64,000 nt of DNA from Puffinus mauretanicus (GCA_023333565.1 JAJKFH010004053.1:3844001-3908000), one strand, 5' to 3'. Numbered from the stretch's first letter, positions 47,197-61,561 are shown. The notes: a model not told the origin generated them from the letters alone. Numbers and translations: made by a program.

Positions 47197-47345
47197 TAGA
47201 ATAGAATAGACTATTTCAGTTGGAAGGCACCTACAACAAATATCTAGTCCAACTGCCTGACCAATTCAAGGCTGACCAAGTTAAAGCATGTTATTAAGGG
47301 CATTGTCCAAATGCCTCTTAAACACTGACAGGCGTATGGTGAGTG
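47197..47345 (-). mobile_element. Short CR1 3'-end fragment, minus orientation
   Basis: The left edge shows a 'tagaatagaatag' tail, the reverse complement of a CR1-type 3' microsatellite. It is followed by 'tttcagttggaaggcacc' and 'atctagtccaactgcctgac', then 'aaagcatgttattaagggc' and 'aatgcctcttaaacactgac'. These follow a known avian CR1 3'-UTR subtype, as I remember it. After about 47,345 the expected continuation is lost, so the copy is a roughly 150-bp 5'-truncated fragment. Its tail differs from those of the copies at 26.9 and 57 kb, which suggests a different CR1 subfamily. Confidence 0.75.
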
Positions 47346-50300
47346 CAGCATCCCACCTCACCATGAATTTGCTCTCCGTACCGTGGGGTTCATTTAAGCA
47401 CTGCAGGCAGCTAGAGAGGAGAACGCAAAGCAGCCTTAGCAGCCACAGCCAGGAATTGCATCGTTTATAACACTGAGTCAACCAAGTGCTCAGGAGAAAG
47501 GTGCAAACCACATGTCAGTTCTGGGAAGGGCATCGTTTCTGGTGACTGGTCTCTTTCCAAACTACTCATAGCAGTGCTAGGAGTGCCAGCAGTGCTTTTG
47601 TTAAAGCAAAGAATTCTTCTAGAGCAGTGCGTAGTAGGATGCAGCCTTGGCCCAAAGCACTTGCTATAATTTAATGCAAGATATAACAAATTGGTGTTAC
47701 ACACAAAGGGAAGGAGCCGCAGAGATAACAGGAACACACTTTGGCTTGTTATGTCTTAAGCTTCATGGCTGTGAATCCTTCAGGCTGGGATTTTCAAACA
47801 GCCTTAGATAGTTGGACTTACAAAAGGATGGACTAAATAGAAAAGGTATTACCCTGCTTTCCCCTTAGCATTTGTACAATATTCATAACCCTCTGAACCC
47901 TCTACTCACATCCATGAGTGCTTACACCAACAGGGAGTCATGTTATGGCCTGCAAAAAAGAAGCCTGCTTGTTTTTAAGATGTGTGGTTTAGTTTCAAAA
48001 TAGCATTAAATCTTCTTAGTTGCTGATAGAGAGAGGCCACAGTCAAACAAAAAGACAGATGGATTGGAGCTCAAAGAAAAAAACTGGCCTTTAGGGATAC
48101 CAAACATATTTGTTCACACAGCGTTCAGTTATGAAGACTTTATTATGTACCAATTTAAGTTTATACATACCAAATGTTCTTGAGTCAGCAACACAAGCGG
48201 GACTGCCTTGTTCCAGTAGATCTTTTTTCCACCCCTATGATGGATTTTTTTAAGTAAAGAATCATCAATAACTATGACAGGGTTCCCTCTGTGGACGGAC
48301 ATCCCAGCACGCCATGAAGTTGTCTCTCCCGAGAAGCATTTCCATAGGCTTGAGGGAAATCATAAACTTCTTAGGAGGAATAGGATTCAAAGCTCTCCAG
48401 GCCAGCTGCATTGCTGCTTATGAGCAGGTCCTGGAGGACAGCTAACGATGCAAGAACCCACCAAGGCAAGGCAGCAGCAGAGCACCTTGCCCAGTTGTGA
48501 ACAGGTGGGAGAGAGAGAGGGAGGAATCAGAAGATAAAGGGGAAGAGTGGAGAAGTTAGAACTCTAAACTCTGTCTTTTGGAATACGCCCTAGGTACATA
48601 TAATGCTTACGATATAACAATACTTGTGTCCAAAGCTTACAGAGGCAGTCACCGAATAAGTTGAAAGAAATTTCAAAAAAAGAACCAACCTGCAGCCCTG
48701 AAGAGCCTTTGCTGGGGAGCTGCACCAGTTAAGGGCGGTTAACATCTCTTACCAATACTGCAATGCTGCATTAGTGATTGCACCCCACCATCAGCAGTGG
48801 CACACGCCAAAGGTTGGCCAACGACTTCACAAGGGGGTACAACACAAGAACTGAGCTAGACTGGGGCAGCCACACTTTTAAAACTGACCAGTCTGTCTTT
48901 CTGATTTTGGAAGTAGAGAGGGTTCGGTTATATATATATGTGTACATATGTATGTATAAATAGTCCAGAAACTGTTTTGTGGCTGGGAAGAGGATTGCGC
49001 TCACGCCAACGAGCACTCAGCCGACAGGAGTCCGGCAGAGACAAGTCTCAAAAGAAGAGAGGAGCTGTACAGACTAAAATTACAGTGGAAATAGGCAGCC
49101 CTGAACCGTGAAGCCCGACTTGTCACGTACAACAGCCTTTTTAGGTGGAGAACGATGCTTGTGGCAGTCCCTTCCTACAGCTGCCTCCACGCTTTGCCCC
49201 TCGGGGCTCCCCACTATTCCCTTTGGTAAGCGCCCGTGCCCACCTCTCTCCACAGCTGATCCCTCCTCTCACATAAGCAGCATCAGCTCACTGATAAGAT
49301 AATCAAACCAAATGGCTTGTATTCAGAGGCAGCTTAGTCATCTTTTTTAAAGCAAGCCACTGACTTAGGCACATAACTAGCATCCAAACAAGCAGCCTGC
49401 TTTTCAAGAACTACTAAGCACTGCGTATATGTCGTGTATATATCCAGTATATACACATGTATATGTATACACCCCATGTATATCCTGTTTAATTTCAGGG
49501 GAGCTATAGGTTGCTCCTCACTTTTGCAAATCAGGTCCTTGTGTACCCAAGAATATATTTGGGAAACTAATGTCAGGCTGGGTTTGGGGTTTTTTTTTTT
49601 GTTTTAATCTTGGCCATAAATTCTATCACTTATGAGTCAAAACCCCATCTGCTCTAAATTTGCACTTGATTTCATGCACAAATAGGGTTCACACATGTAA
49701 GTCCTGTCATTTGCGTGCTCCCAGAGGCAGTGCATAAATTACCTATGCACAAAACAAGAGGTCGGTCAGCTTTACCTCGTGCGCTGCCGAGTAAGTGCAC
49801 ATCAAAGGGCATATTGTGTTCTTGGAATGAGAATGAGGAGCCCTGGCATGGGTCACCCCCTCGACGCAGAAATGCTGCTTTTCTTGGGCACAAAGAAAAC
49901 CCCTAACAACTTTAAAAAAAAATCTGCCAGAATTAATCAGCCAGTGGAAGGTTCAGAAGGAGTCAGGGTTTGGGTTAGCGCTGACAACTAACACAGCAAA
50001 TTTCACAAAGCTGTTTGAAACCTGGTTTTGATCTTAGAACAGATAGTACTAGGTCTTCATTAGAAATTACGCCCATTTCATAACACAGCTGTGAGAAGCA
50101 GTATTAAATATGATGTTAAAATACTTCTATATGATCAGTATAAATGGAGGTGAGACACATTCAAAATCAGTTAGATGGAGACTATCAAACTCTGTAGAAA
50201 TCACAGGGTTGACTCAGATCAGCCAACATGAAGTTAAATACAGAGTGCTCCTGCAAAAGTGCTAACTGCCAAAGTGTGTTCAGCAGCACGGTGTTTCACG

Positions 50301-53300
50301 TGACTCCTTCGGTCCCTCTTCTAGGCGAATTTTCAGTGGAAGACAAGTGCTTCGAAAAAGTGGGCATCTCACTTTGACTGCTTTATATTCCAGTCATAAT
50401 CTGTACAAAAAGCAGGATTTTAGTGAGAAGCGAGGGAGGAAAGACACTGACTCTGAGTGGATCTTTCCCAGATAAATAAATTAAAAACATAGTAACACAC
50501 AATGACTACCACAGCTTGTAAATTAAGGGAGTAACTGGTGCATAGTGAGGCACTGATGTATAGCCTGGAGGAGGAACAACTTCATCTGAACTACAAACAA
50601 TTCATTTTAAAAAAATACTTTGAAGAAAAAAATTGTCTCCAGACCAGCTTGCAAATAAAGCATACCAAAAGGCAACCCTGATACTCCATTAGCAGCACAA
50701 AAATGGAACTGTCCTCCAAGTCTAGCATAAAAATTAATTCCTTTTTCTTAAAAATATAGCTGCTTTGACATCTCAAGTTAACCACTCCAGTGCTGCTTAG
50801 ACAAGTGTGGCTTGGGACAGCACACTACTCTGCACCAAAAAAGACAGTGCCCTGCAAGGTATCTGAAATTGCTGCAAACAGAGCTCAGGTCAGCGCCTGC
50901 TCTGAGCCCTGTGGCGCAGGCAGAGGGCATCAGCCGGCACCACGGTTCAGCTGCTGGACCTGAGCCATCCTGGCCATCAGCTAGCATCTCCGCAGGGTAC
51001 ATTTCTGAAATGAGATATCTCAGCTTTGTCAGAGCCACCTGGTGTCTCTGAGCAGGGACACCCTGTGAGGTGCACATGTGCCCAGAAGTCCTGTCATCTG
51101 GCCACTTGGGCAATGGGAAGAGGGAAAGAATTTTCTTTGTCTTAATTTTGTCCGTCTTTCTGTTCCTGAGGCCGAAGCTGAAGCCATCACCATTAAGCCA
51201 ACCCAGCAGAAGCCCTCTGGTGAGCCCATGGAAATGTGAGTCATGGCTTCAGTGAGCAACTGCTCACACTTAGAAAGTGTGCAGTCAACAGAGCTACAGC
51301 TCCACCAGAATAAAGCGGGGGAAATTAGTCCAACATCTCTTCCTCCGAACTACCCACAGCAATTTGGGTTAAAGCAACAGTGAGATTCCCAGAGTGGTCA
51401 CAGGAGACCAGGCACAGCCCTGAAGGCCTCCAAGAAGATCTCAGTTTCTGGATGTCTTTTCTGGAAGTAATTTTTTATCTCCCTACTTCACAGATGTTCC
51501 TTTCTTCCAAAATCCTGGGTTTTTATTTTCTTTTTTTTTTTTCCTTTTTCACAAGGATAACAAGCAGTCCCATTTGCAGTTTCCTGTTACATTTTATATT
51601 TGTTACTTCTAAAAGATAGGGCGAAACTGTACCTCAAATCTTACTCAAGATCTGGACAAAGTTTCAACTGCTTTCAAAAAGTAGGTTTTGGCCTAAACTT
51701 ACTTCACATTAAGAGTCAGATTGATGATTATTTAACCTTAAGTCTCTTGTTTCCTTTTGGATGTGCAAGATTTTGTAAGAGCTGCTTTAACATCAAAGCA
51801 GGTACAAGCGTGAAAGCCCATTGAGACAAACAGAGTTTACAGGAGCCAGCTCTAAAAATGGTGTCCAGGCAGGTTTGTTAGATGGCCAAGAGATGCACAC
51901 ATGTACATACAAGTGCAGGATGCAGCTAGGTAGTAGCAGGCACAACCTAAATCTCAGTCTTACACTCAGAAATAAAAGTCGAAGTATAATACGCAGAAAT
52001 TGGCCAGACGTCTTCTGGAGTTCAATTAAGAAAAAACTTTGACAAAGAATGCTTCAGTAAAGACATGCCTTAAGACTTTTTTTTCTCTACTTCTTCAGTT
52101 GAAATACCGATAGCAAATAATTTTTTTAATCACTTCCCTGACTTTAGAATACACTGTTAACTTAAACTGTCTCTGTGCTGGGAGCTCCATGTACAAAACT
52201 GATTGACTCCTCAATCATTAAGAAAAACATGCAGTATCAGCATTAGCTTGTAACTTTTCAAATCTTGGCAGAGCTTGCATTCAATCTCTCAGCTTTCACT
52301 CAACTTTCTTGTCTTGTTTTTAAGTTTTGGGTTTTTTCAAGCACAACTAAAGGAATCCGCTCTCCCTCCCTCCCCCCTCCTCAAAACCAGACTTCTGCAT
52401 CAATCAGTCTCACTGGCACCTTCACCACTAGGCTTCATACATTTCTGTGCTGTGACTGCAGACAAGTTCTTTAAAACAAAAACTTTAAAAACTCTAAATT
52501 TAACAGCATCTGAAGGTTAAATACTGTGCAAAGTGAGAGAAGAGAAGACAGTGACAGGAGAGCACTCAATCACCGTATAGTTTCTCATCCCAGTGAAAGC
52601 ATCCTTTGAGAGTCTGCCTAGGTGTTGTCTAGCTTATATGATACAGTGCAGTGCCCATCAGCACTTCTGTTTGGAAGCTCACTTCTTAGAAATCACCAGC
52701 AGGCTCATTACTCATAAATCAGAAGAAGGCTTTCAACCAGGCCTGGGAATCTGGAGACGCTGCATAAAGAGGGAGTTCTGTCTGCTCTGTGGGTTTCAGA
52801 CCAAAGGGGGGGTTGGCTTGGCTTCCTATCCTTGTGCATTCAATCAAGTGAATTGCACAACCATGCTGCTTTGCTCTATTTAATGTAATGTTTCCTGAAA
52901 TGTCATTTGTGAGTAGTACAAGTTATGGTTGTTGGGGGGCAGGGAGGACCACAGACTAATAATATTAAAAAAATTATCTAAGAGAGAAGGGAAGACAGGA
53001 AAGTGTCCTTTCCATTGGATCAATTAAAAAAAGCCTATGTATTCAAAACGTACTTTTTGCCCCTACAACACCAGGTGTGAGGTAGCTCCTTGCATCTAGA
53101 TGGATCCTCACTGATTTTAGGAGTCTATTCCATGTAAAATATCTTTTTGATGGAGACTGATTTTGCAAATCTTGACCTTAGAATTTGCAGCTAGGTGCTA
53201 TTCTTTAATAATATTTAAATAAGTCTCACCTAAACTGAAACACACCCAAGATAAGAAAACTTGGAGAGAGAAGTCTTGTCCTCAGAGACTCTGGAGATGC

Positions 53301-56300
53301 CTCATCCTGTCTCCTTCGGCAGGTCACAGATGGAACAAAAGAGATATCTTGGGGTCCGTCTTTTGATACGATTTCCAGATGAGGAATTTCTGCAGATGGA
53401 GAAGATATCATTAGAAAATCCCCTCACAGGGTCAGGACTTTAGACTTTAAGTTGTCTTTCCAAAGAGGAAAGTCAAGGCAAATGTATATTGGTCCATTTT
53501 GGAAATGTACCTGTAGGGACAAAAGATACGGTCTTGAATTCAGTCAGTCCCCAAGTCAATTTAATGTGTGGCCTCTGTATTTCAGCCATCCAAGAGAGTG
53601 CAAAAACCTGCTGAGGCCAATGGGAGTTTTCCACTGACATCAGTGCACTTTAGAGCAAGGCATTCACCTAAGGACCCAAAGGTAAGAAGCTTTCTTGCCC
53701 TTCCCTCATCTGTTGAGGAAGACAGGGTCAATTTTAGCGCTAGTGTAAACAGAGATGCATGTAGTTGAGGAGCATCAGTAATTTAAAACAACACATAACT
53801 GACTCCCACCTGGAGGATTATTATATGAAATGCACTAGTGATGTCTCCAACCTCTCTTACTATGGAAATGCTGAATAAGCAAAAAGTAGTAAGTTGGGTA
53901 ATAGCATATTCCAGAGGAAAAAAAAAAGAGCACTATTATTCATTCAAATCCATTAGCTGTGTTAAGAAAGGAGAAGGTGATTCATTCCAACTCTTCTCTA
54001 CTTCAGTACAAAGCAGCTGTTTTTTAATCATCAGGGATGGTTGTGTCATTGACATAGAGACTGCTAGCTAGATTACCATAAAAACCTGCCAATGAATTAA
54101 CTGAGCTCCATATAGCCAAAAATAATAGCGCTTAAAAGCAGCTTGTCCTAGCTCTGTTGAGAACGGCCATCTGTCTGCTCTGATAACTGTGAAGAACTAG
54201 GACCTCAAGGACAAAGAATGTCATATATTGACTGATATCTGTGCATTTTGGCTGTTCTTTATATTCTTCACGTCAAGTTTCTCTGCTTTTCAGTCTGTAC
54301 TTCTAGAAGACCCTCACCCAGGTTTTGATTCAGTAAGCTGCATTATTAGGGCCACCTCCAGCTACAGTTACTGTCAGCAAACAGCAGCTGAGGCAAAACT
54401 ACTTCTACTTAAGAATAGCATAAAAAGCACTACAGTAAAATCATGGAAATTACTACTGGTCAGCCAAAATGGAAAATAAAACAGTCCCACAGTATTTTTC
54501 TGGGTGTTCAAGTCATCTCCCAGAGATTCAAAATCCTCTCCTGTCAAAGTGTGCATCAACAGCTTATTTCATGTTACCTTCACCACAGAAACTATAGAAG
54601 AGGTACCTTCTGGCCAGCTCAGTTCTTTCTAATTATCACCCAGCTGTATAGTTGTTCAGTAGATAGTGTGAAAGAGCGTACTTCTTCCTACCATTTGCCA
54701 TCACCATAGCATGACCACCATAGCTTACAAAACCTGTAAGCACGAACATGACAACCTGTGTACTGTATGCACGATTGATAACGCAAAGCAGTGTTCTCAG
54801 AGGATGACAAAGATGAAGCTGGGTATTTGACTGCTCAACAACGGCACCTCTCGAGTCATTTTAAGTCTATGTGGCCAGTAATCTACCATGTTTCAAAGCC
54901 ACCTACTGTTCTGCTAGGAAAGCAGGGGTATTAGTATTATTTTTCTGCAAATTCTACAGAATTGGGATTACAACTTCCTTTGTATTTGTTTATTTAAAAC
55001 TGAATGCTTTGACTCTGACTCAGTTTCTGAGAAATAATAATGATGCTACAGGCAAAAGTCAAATGTTATTTTAGTTGACAGTATTTCTATAAAACTAAAG
55101 AGACAAAGATTTGTTTTGTCCTTGGATATTGTGTATCAATCTCCCTTGGTAGGTCTTTATTTACTATCTCATGGGACTTCTTTGCTACTGAAACTTCCTT
55201 GGTATCTGTACCTGGAGGAGAATATAAACATCACTCCCCACAGCAAATTTCATTCATGTGTACAAGAGATACTCAAGCAATGAACTCAAAGTTTTTTGCC
55301 TCTGTTACTGTTGCTGAGAGTTCTCAGAGACATTACCTGGATCAAAAAGAGGTCTGCACTGGATTTTTTAATTTTCAGTGGCAAAAGGTTAAACAATCTG
55401 GATGCCAGATGAAGGGAATGATTGCTGTCCAAGTTCGCTGGTTTGTCTGAACAAGAACTGTCTTCAATGTGTTAATGAAAGACAATGCCAGGGTAAGACA
55501 GAGTAAATCTTGCTTAGGCAGTGCCTTCCAGACCAGGGTATGTTTTATAGCAAAATAGAGTGTACGTTGCCTTCAGCTTTAAAAGCATAGTCCTGGTCAA
55601 GTCTGGGCTGGAGATTTCTTGAATCATAGTGTGTTGTTTGGAGCTAAGTGATGTTTTGCTTCAATTTCGGCCATTTGATTAATAGAGTGTGTTTATACCG
55701 CTTCCCTCTTGTTTGTTGGATGAAAACAGACCTGCCAAACAATATGGGAAAATGGTTTCATCAGGGACTGAGTAATACTATAGAAACTAAAATGTGTGTA
55801 TGAGAGAGAGAGTGTGAGTGGGAGGAAACACTCTCTTCTATTTCCTGTCGAGCTGATGGTGAGACTGGAGGAGACCCAATTCCCCAGGGAGTTTATTTAA
55901 ACTGTGATGCAAAAGTTATTCTGAAAAGACGGAGGGACCCTCTGACAGCACTCAGCTGCTCCATTGACTGCTGCTACGAATTTGCTCCTGATTTGAACCC
56001 CCAGACCAATGGGTAGCTTAAATGAAGAAGCTGAGCTTTGGGTGATGCTAGAAATTAGGGAAGGATTTGGGGTGAAGAGAGCTGCAGCTGACATGAAGTG
56101 TGTCTTCTCCAAAAGGAATAAGCAGGTTACTTCTGTGCTGTCCCGTGGTTAAACCTGCAGCATCGGAAAGCATTTTGCAGTATGGACACAGTGGAACTGA
56201 GTTTCTCAGTCTGCGGAGAGGTTTGCAGGTATGTCCTTCACGCTGGACTTCACACAGATCTCGAGGAGGGGCAGAAACACAGTTTTACCCCTAGCAGGTG

Positions 56301-57010
56301 CAAGAGAAATGCAAAGCCAAAAGGAAGCTTTGCTGTGAGTTTGTGGGTTGTCTTTCCACTGTAAGTGATGAGGGGGCTTTATGGGATCTCCAGCACCGTG
56401 AGGACTTAAGGCTATGTCTTTACTAGTCAGTAAAGTAGGCCCACAGCTGTTGTCTGGCCCGGGCTTTCAGCCAAAGTGTCTTTGTTCCTCACATTTGCAC
56501 CCCATTTCAGGAAAGCCCACACCACCTCTATTGGGAACAGTCTTGGCCCATGTCCTGGAATGAGGCCTGCATGTTGTCTGCCCAACTATCATGGCCAAAA
56601 CCGCACAGGGACTATGCTACCAGCTGAACACTGCAGGCAGGGACGTGCCAGTGCCGCACTTCTGCCTGGACTCTGTTCAGTTTGCTAACGTAGATGTAAC
56701 CTAACAGACACCACGCGGGATGACTGATGTACAAGATGCAGGAGGAAAGTGGCCCGAAATAAGCAGTTTAGCCTCATTTCCAAGAGAAGTTCACATGCTC
56801 TGTACATACCCTGTATCCCTTCTACATAAATCTTGAATCCGTTGACCAGCAAGGTTAGAGATGACTAACACCTTCAGCTCCCAGAAGATTCATGGCAAGG
56901 AGGAGAGCAAAAAGGGGCAATGTGAACAGCCAAATTAGGGTTCCCACTGTGATGAGGACGTGATCTCAGCCTTGTTAAAAGCCAGAGGGTCTGCCCAGCA
57001 AAAACATCTC
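47346..57010. other. No gene recognised
   Basis: Almost 10 kb with no identifiable gene or transposon. It includes AT dinucleotide-rich microsatellite-like tracts at about 48,929-48,960 and 49,425-49,480, the latter holding a perfect 9-bp hairpin. A G/T then GA-rich tract lies at about 55,793-55,820. A segment at 53,611-53,650 resembles the recurrent motif noted in the findings. Confidence 0.5.
49434..49456. repeat. 9-bp perfect hairpin in an AT/GT-rich tract
   Basis: GTGTATATA and TATATACAC are perfect reverse complements with a five-base loop (TCCAG). It lies in a degenerate GTATA-type microsatellite, which readily yields such palindromes. Confidence 0.7.
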
Positions 57011-58294
57011 AGAATCATAAAATCATAGAATTGTTTAGGTTGGAAAAGACCTTTAAGATCATCAAGTCCATCTGTAAACCTAACACTGCCAAGTCCACCA
57101 CTAAACCATGTCCCTAAGCACCACATCTACACGTCTTTTAAATACCTCCAGGGATGGTGACTCAACCACTTCCCTGGGCAGCCTGTTCCAATGTTTGACA
57201 ACCCTTTCGGTGAATTGTTCCTAATATCCAACCTAAACCTCCCCTGGCACAACTTGAGGCCATTTCCTCTTGTCCTGTCGCTTGTTACTTGGGAGAAGAG
57301 ACCAACACCCACCTCGCTACAACCTCCTTTCAGGTAGTTGTAGAGCGCGATGAGGTCTCCCCTGACCCTCCTCTTCTCCAGGCTAAACAGTCCCAGTTCC
57401 CTCAGCCGCTCCTCACAAGACTTCTGCTCCAGGCCCTTCACCAGCTTCGTTGCCCTTCTCTGGACACGCTCCAACACCTCAATGTCCTTCTTGTAGTGAG
57501 GGGCCCAAAACTGAACACAGGATTCGAGGTGCGGCCTCACCAGTGCCAAGCACAGGGGGACAATCACTTCCCTACTCCTGCTGGCCACACTATTTCTGAT
57601 ACAAGCCAGGAGGTTATTGGCCTTCTTGGCCACCTGGGCACACTGCCGGCTCATGTTCAGCTGGTTGTCAACCAGCACCCCCAGGTCCTTTTCCTCCGGG
57701 CAGCTTTCCAGCCACTCTTCCCCAAGCCTGTAGCGTTGCCTGGGGTTGTTGTGGCCCAAGTGCAGGACCCGGCACTTGGCCTTGTTGAACCTCATACAGT
57801 TGGCCTCAGCCCATCGATCCAGCCTGTCCAGGTCCCTCTGCAGAGCCTTCCTACCCTCGAGCAGATCAGCACTCCCGCCCAACTTGGTATCATCTGCAAA
57901 CTTACTAAGGGTGCATTCGATCCCCTTGCCCAGATCATTGATAAAGGTTTTAAACAGAATTGGCCCCAATACTAAGCCCTGGGGAACACCGCTTGTGACC
58001 GGCCGCCAACTGGATTTAACTCCATTCACCACAACTCTTTGGGCCCGATCTCCAGCCAGTTTTGTACCCAGCAAAGAGTACATCAGTCCAAGCTATGAGC
58101 AGCCAGTTTCTCCAGGACAATGCTGTGGGAAATGATGTCAAAGGCTTTACTAAAGTCCAGGTAGATCACATCCACAGCCTTTCCCTTATCAACTAAGCGG
58201 GTCAACTTGTCATAGAAGCAGATCAGGTTAGTCAAGCAGGACCTGCCTTTCATAAACCCATGCTGACTGGGCCTGATTACCTGGTTGTCCTGTA
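57011..58294 (-). mobile_element. 5'-truncated CR1 LINE, minus orientation, least decayed copy in the window
   Basis: The left end holds the CR1 3' tail in reverse complement ('agaatcataaaatcatag'). After it come the typical 3'-UTR blocks ('ggttggaaaagacctttaag', 'catgtccctaagcaccac') and over 1 kb of ORF2. The match ends near 58,294, right after 'ctggttgtcctgta', where longer CR1 copies continue, so about 1.28 kb of the 3' part is present. The sequence is close to the common avian CR1 consensus as I recall it, indicating the most recent insertion here. Disruptions include an in-frame TGA near 58,085, a frameshift near 58,045 and a small deletion near 57,215. No flanking target-site duplication is expected, as CR1 rarely makes one. 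Confidence 0.95.
57127..58083 (-). pseudogene. CR1 ORF2 fragment with RT active-site motif
   Basis: A 318-codon open minus-strand stretch covers the second half of the CR1 reverse transcriptase and its C-terminus. In order it shows [16 protein letters not shown] (RT block), [11 protein letters not shown] with the FADD active-site motif, [80 protein letters not shown] and [12 protein letters not shown]. After LDIRN the expected [13 protein letters not shown] block is replaced because of a small deletion that shifts the frame. Upstream, the SKAFD block persists as KAFDIISHSIVLEKL at about 58,090-58,150, separated by a TGA and a frameshift. The endonuclease domain is missing. The apparent start codon is internal, and a long plus-strand frame at 57,289-57,975 is only its antisense shadow. 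Confidence 0.93.
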
Positions 58295-61200
58295 AACAAC
58301 CTGTCCTTACACCTGTCCTACTGTTTCAGCTCAAACCCAGGCCTTCAAGCAACCGGTTCAATCATCCCAGGATGAAACTGAGGAGAAACTATGCTTACTT
58401 AATACCGGTTCTTGTGCAAATATGTATTTGACTCTGATGTGCACTTCTACTTAACCTGCAGTTCGCAGCAAGACAACACATAACCTCTCTGCAGTTGTGG
58501 GAGTGGAGATCCCTGAGGTGGTGAGCATCTGAAGGACTGTGATATGGAAGGGCTTGAGGTGCTTGTTTCCAGCTACAGGTTTCCCAATGAATTATCAAAA
58601 TAAAAAAATGCAGTATAGCCTCACAGACGGGCAGGATTAAGTTTACAGGCAGGGGACGTGGAAAAGTGTCCCAAAATGGTATTTCCTGCTGAGGATCAAT
58701 TTCTATTGTGAAATGGATTTTTTTATGAAAACAGTTCAGAGTAAAGAAACCAACCACAGGAAGGACTATATTGTAGCCATTTCTTTCCTTTAGACTTTAG
58801 AAGCTTGTGACTCTGCATGAAAGCCAGCAACAAACTGGGTGTTTCCTGCATTTGGTTTCAGATGGGGTTGTACTAGCTATTGCAGCTGGTTGTCAAAGTT
58901 TATGATAGTGTTAGGTTCGCTGTGTATTTAAAGTTACCATTAAAAATTTCCAGGTACATACTGCAACTTCTTTCCACTGTGTTTAGGGATGTCCTGTCCT
59001 CACAATCTGAGGACTCAGTTATTTTGCCCATTGCCCTTCCAAGCATTTCAGAATTAGCTGTGAGATGAGGAAAATCCATACATGAGGAACGCCGTAACAA
59101 GTAACAGACAATTGCATTTTGTGACATGGATGGGAGAGAGATCCTTTCTGAGTACAGAGTTACGAATGGGTTGGGAGAGAAAACCTTGAAGGTCATGGTG
59201 CTGCAGCGTTATGTTGTGGGGGATCAATTTAGGAGGTGGGAAAGGACCGAAAGGAGAAGGATAATGGGCAAGTCCAGTAGTTACGCAGCGTCATCTGACA
59301 GAGAGGTGAATGGTCAGGCTGAGGATAAGGCAGGCACCCCAGCTGAAGAAAGGTTTTAACATGCCCAAATTCAGTGTTTTTTTAAAGCACCAAGGGAAAG
59401 TAACTTTCTAAGGAAATTACTTGAGCTGTGGTAACTGAGAGGTGTTTGGGTAAGTCGGAGTAAGTTTGTATAAAGCAGAATTACACTGTCTGTCCTGAGT
59501 GATCGCCGCCAGCGGGTGGAAAACTGCGCTAGTGAGGGCTAGCGGGAATCCGGGAAACAGGTCTGCGTCCTTGAGATGGCACTTGGGGATCTCAGAGCAA
59601 TGGAAAGTTTATTTTTGTTCAGCAGGCCAGACTATTTTCAGGCAGTGAGGTTTGTATGCTATACACATCCGTTATCGGTGTGCGAGGCAGTACAACCTGT
59701 ATTGCCAGCAGATTTCTCTTCTTCTGGAGGGATGGACAAAGAGCTGAGGAAAGAGGTTTTTACAGGTACAGGTATTTATTAGCATTATGACAACTATTTC
59801 ATAGAGTTGCAGCAACCAGCAAAGTCAGCTGATGAAGCGCTAATGAAGAGAGTTGAATAATTTGAAGCTATTTCTTCCTGTGTCATGCCAGCGGATTGCA
59901 GGCTGTTTTGTGGCACTGTTTTTGAAAGAAAGCCACAGAATTAATTATCTAGGAGAATATTGGGCATCTGCTGAGCAAGGACATATGGGAAACTCAATAA
60001 GCTGAGCGTGGGTACCCTGGTCTCCCTGGTCTGGGCATAGTTTAAGTCCCTTAAGTAAAGGAGAGCAACTTGTGTTTAGCACTATCAGAAATTGAGGCTA
60101 TTCCTTGACAAGTAGTACAGTGACATTTCTGGATTCACCCAGGGTGAGTAAAGGAGTTTCAAACCCTTTGCTAATTCCTCTCTTGTTCTCCCCATCCTTT
60201 CTGTGGCATTTTTATAATCTTTCAGTGATCCCTTACATACAGGCTCATTTGGATCATTATTTCACCAAGTCTTTTTAATCAGGGAGAGAGGAGGGTGGGA
60301 TAAGAGGAACTAGAAGCAAGTTGTCTTTCTGAACACAGGCTGCGAAACATTAGCCTCCATTTTCACCAAGAGACAAGAGGAAATACCAGGGAAAAGCAGC
60401 TAAAGGTCACAGAATGGCACATTTTTCGTGTAGTTTACCAGAAGTATGTGAAAACAGCTGTGGAGAGAATGGATAAATTATGTTTTAACTTTGGATTGAG
60501 CTCAGAATTTTGAACAAAAAAATCTACCTACCCTATTTATAGCTAGTTCTGTCACAATATTGTATGCTATTGCGAATTTATTAGCTGGCAATGGTTTTTA
60601 ATAAATCAGTGTGCAAGGCATCCTTGTAATAAAGAAGTTATAATGAGACACAAAATAAGATTTTCCCTTGAGTTCCTCGTCCTTTTTCCTTGGGACTCCT
60701 TATCTCCTGTCCTATTAGGAAATGTCTGAGTTTATATGCCCATACGCTGAGAGAATAAAATACCAATGTGCCAATGGAAAGTTTTTGTTCTTGTGGACAA
60801 TGTTACAGTGCTGGTGGCCTCTGCAGAAGATAGGGCCATATTTTTTTACATACAATTACTCAGCTGCCACCAGAGCATGAAACAATAAAGAATTATCATA
60901 TATTAGGTATGGCAAAGCAGCTTTTAGCCAGACACGGACTTAATCACATGAAAATTTAGCTCAGAAGCAGTTCTGCATTCATTCATGTGCCAGTAATATT
61001 TAAGAGAAAATAAAATGTTACTAAAAAGCATTTTAATTGTAAAAACAGTGCATTTGGAATAAAAAGGACTTCCAAACTTATACACATGCAACTCTGGGTA
61101 CTCTCCTTTGTGACTATGAATTGCCATTAATATTAAAAGATTTAATAAACATAAACATATGCAGAAATAAATCACCTTGCCCTTCAATGCAAATATTTAA

Positions 61201-61535
61201 AGAATGTAAGGCTGTGAACAGGCTCATCAGTGAGTTTAACTCCCTCAATTCGAACTATTTTGTGAAGTCTTAGAAATCCTGTTACAAGAATGGGCTCAGA
61301 AAAATGCTCATGTTAGAATCCAAAGTCAAATTTCATTTCAAGTATTTTCACAGCTGTGTGTTGCATTTCATTTCTAACAATACTACCTTCTTTTTTCTCC
61401 TTTTCTGAATACTATGAAAAATGAGTATTAAATTTGAACATGCTGCTGGCAAACAAGGGGCATGGACTCTCAGCTAAAATTCACGGTTCAAAAGCCATGC
61501 TTTCTTTTGTGGTTTTTGTATCCCTTCTACCAACC

Positions 61536-61561
61536 TAACTGACATAATTAACTGACATCAT
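61536..61561 (+). repeat. 13-bp tandem duplication
   Basis: 'taactgacataat' is followed directly by 'taactgacatcat', identical at 12 of 13 positions. Likely replication slippage. Confidence 0.85.

Noticed and set aside
57289..57975. 228-codon plus-strand open frame
   Set aside because: It is the antisense of the CR1 ORF2 fragment; the minus strand carries all recognisable RT motifs.
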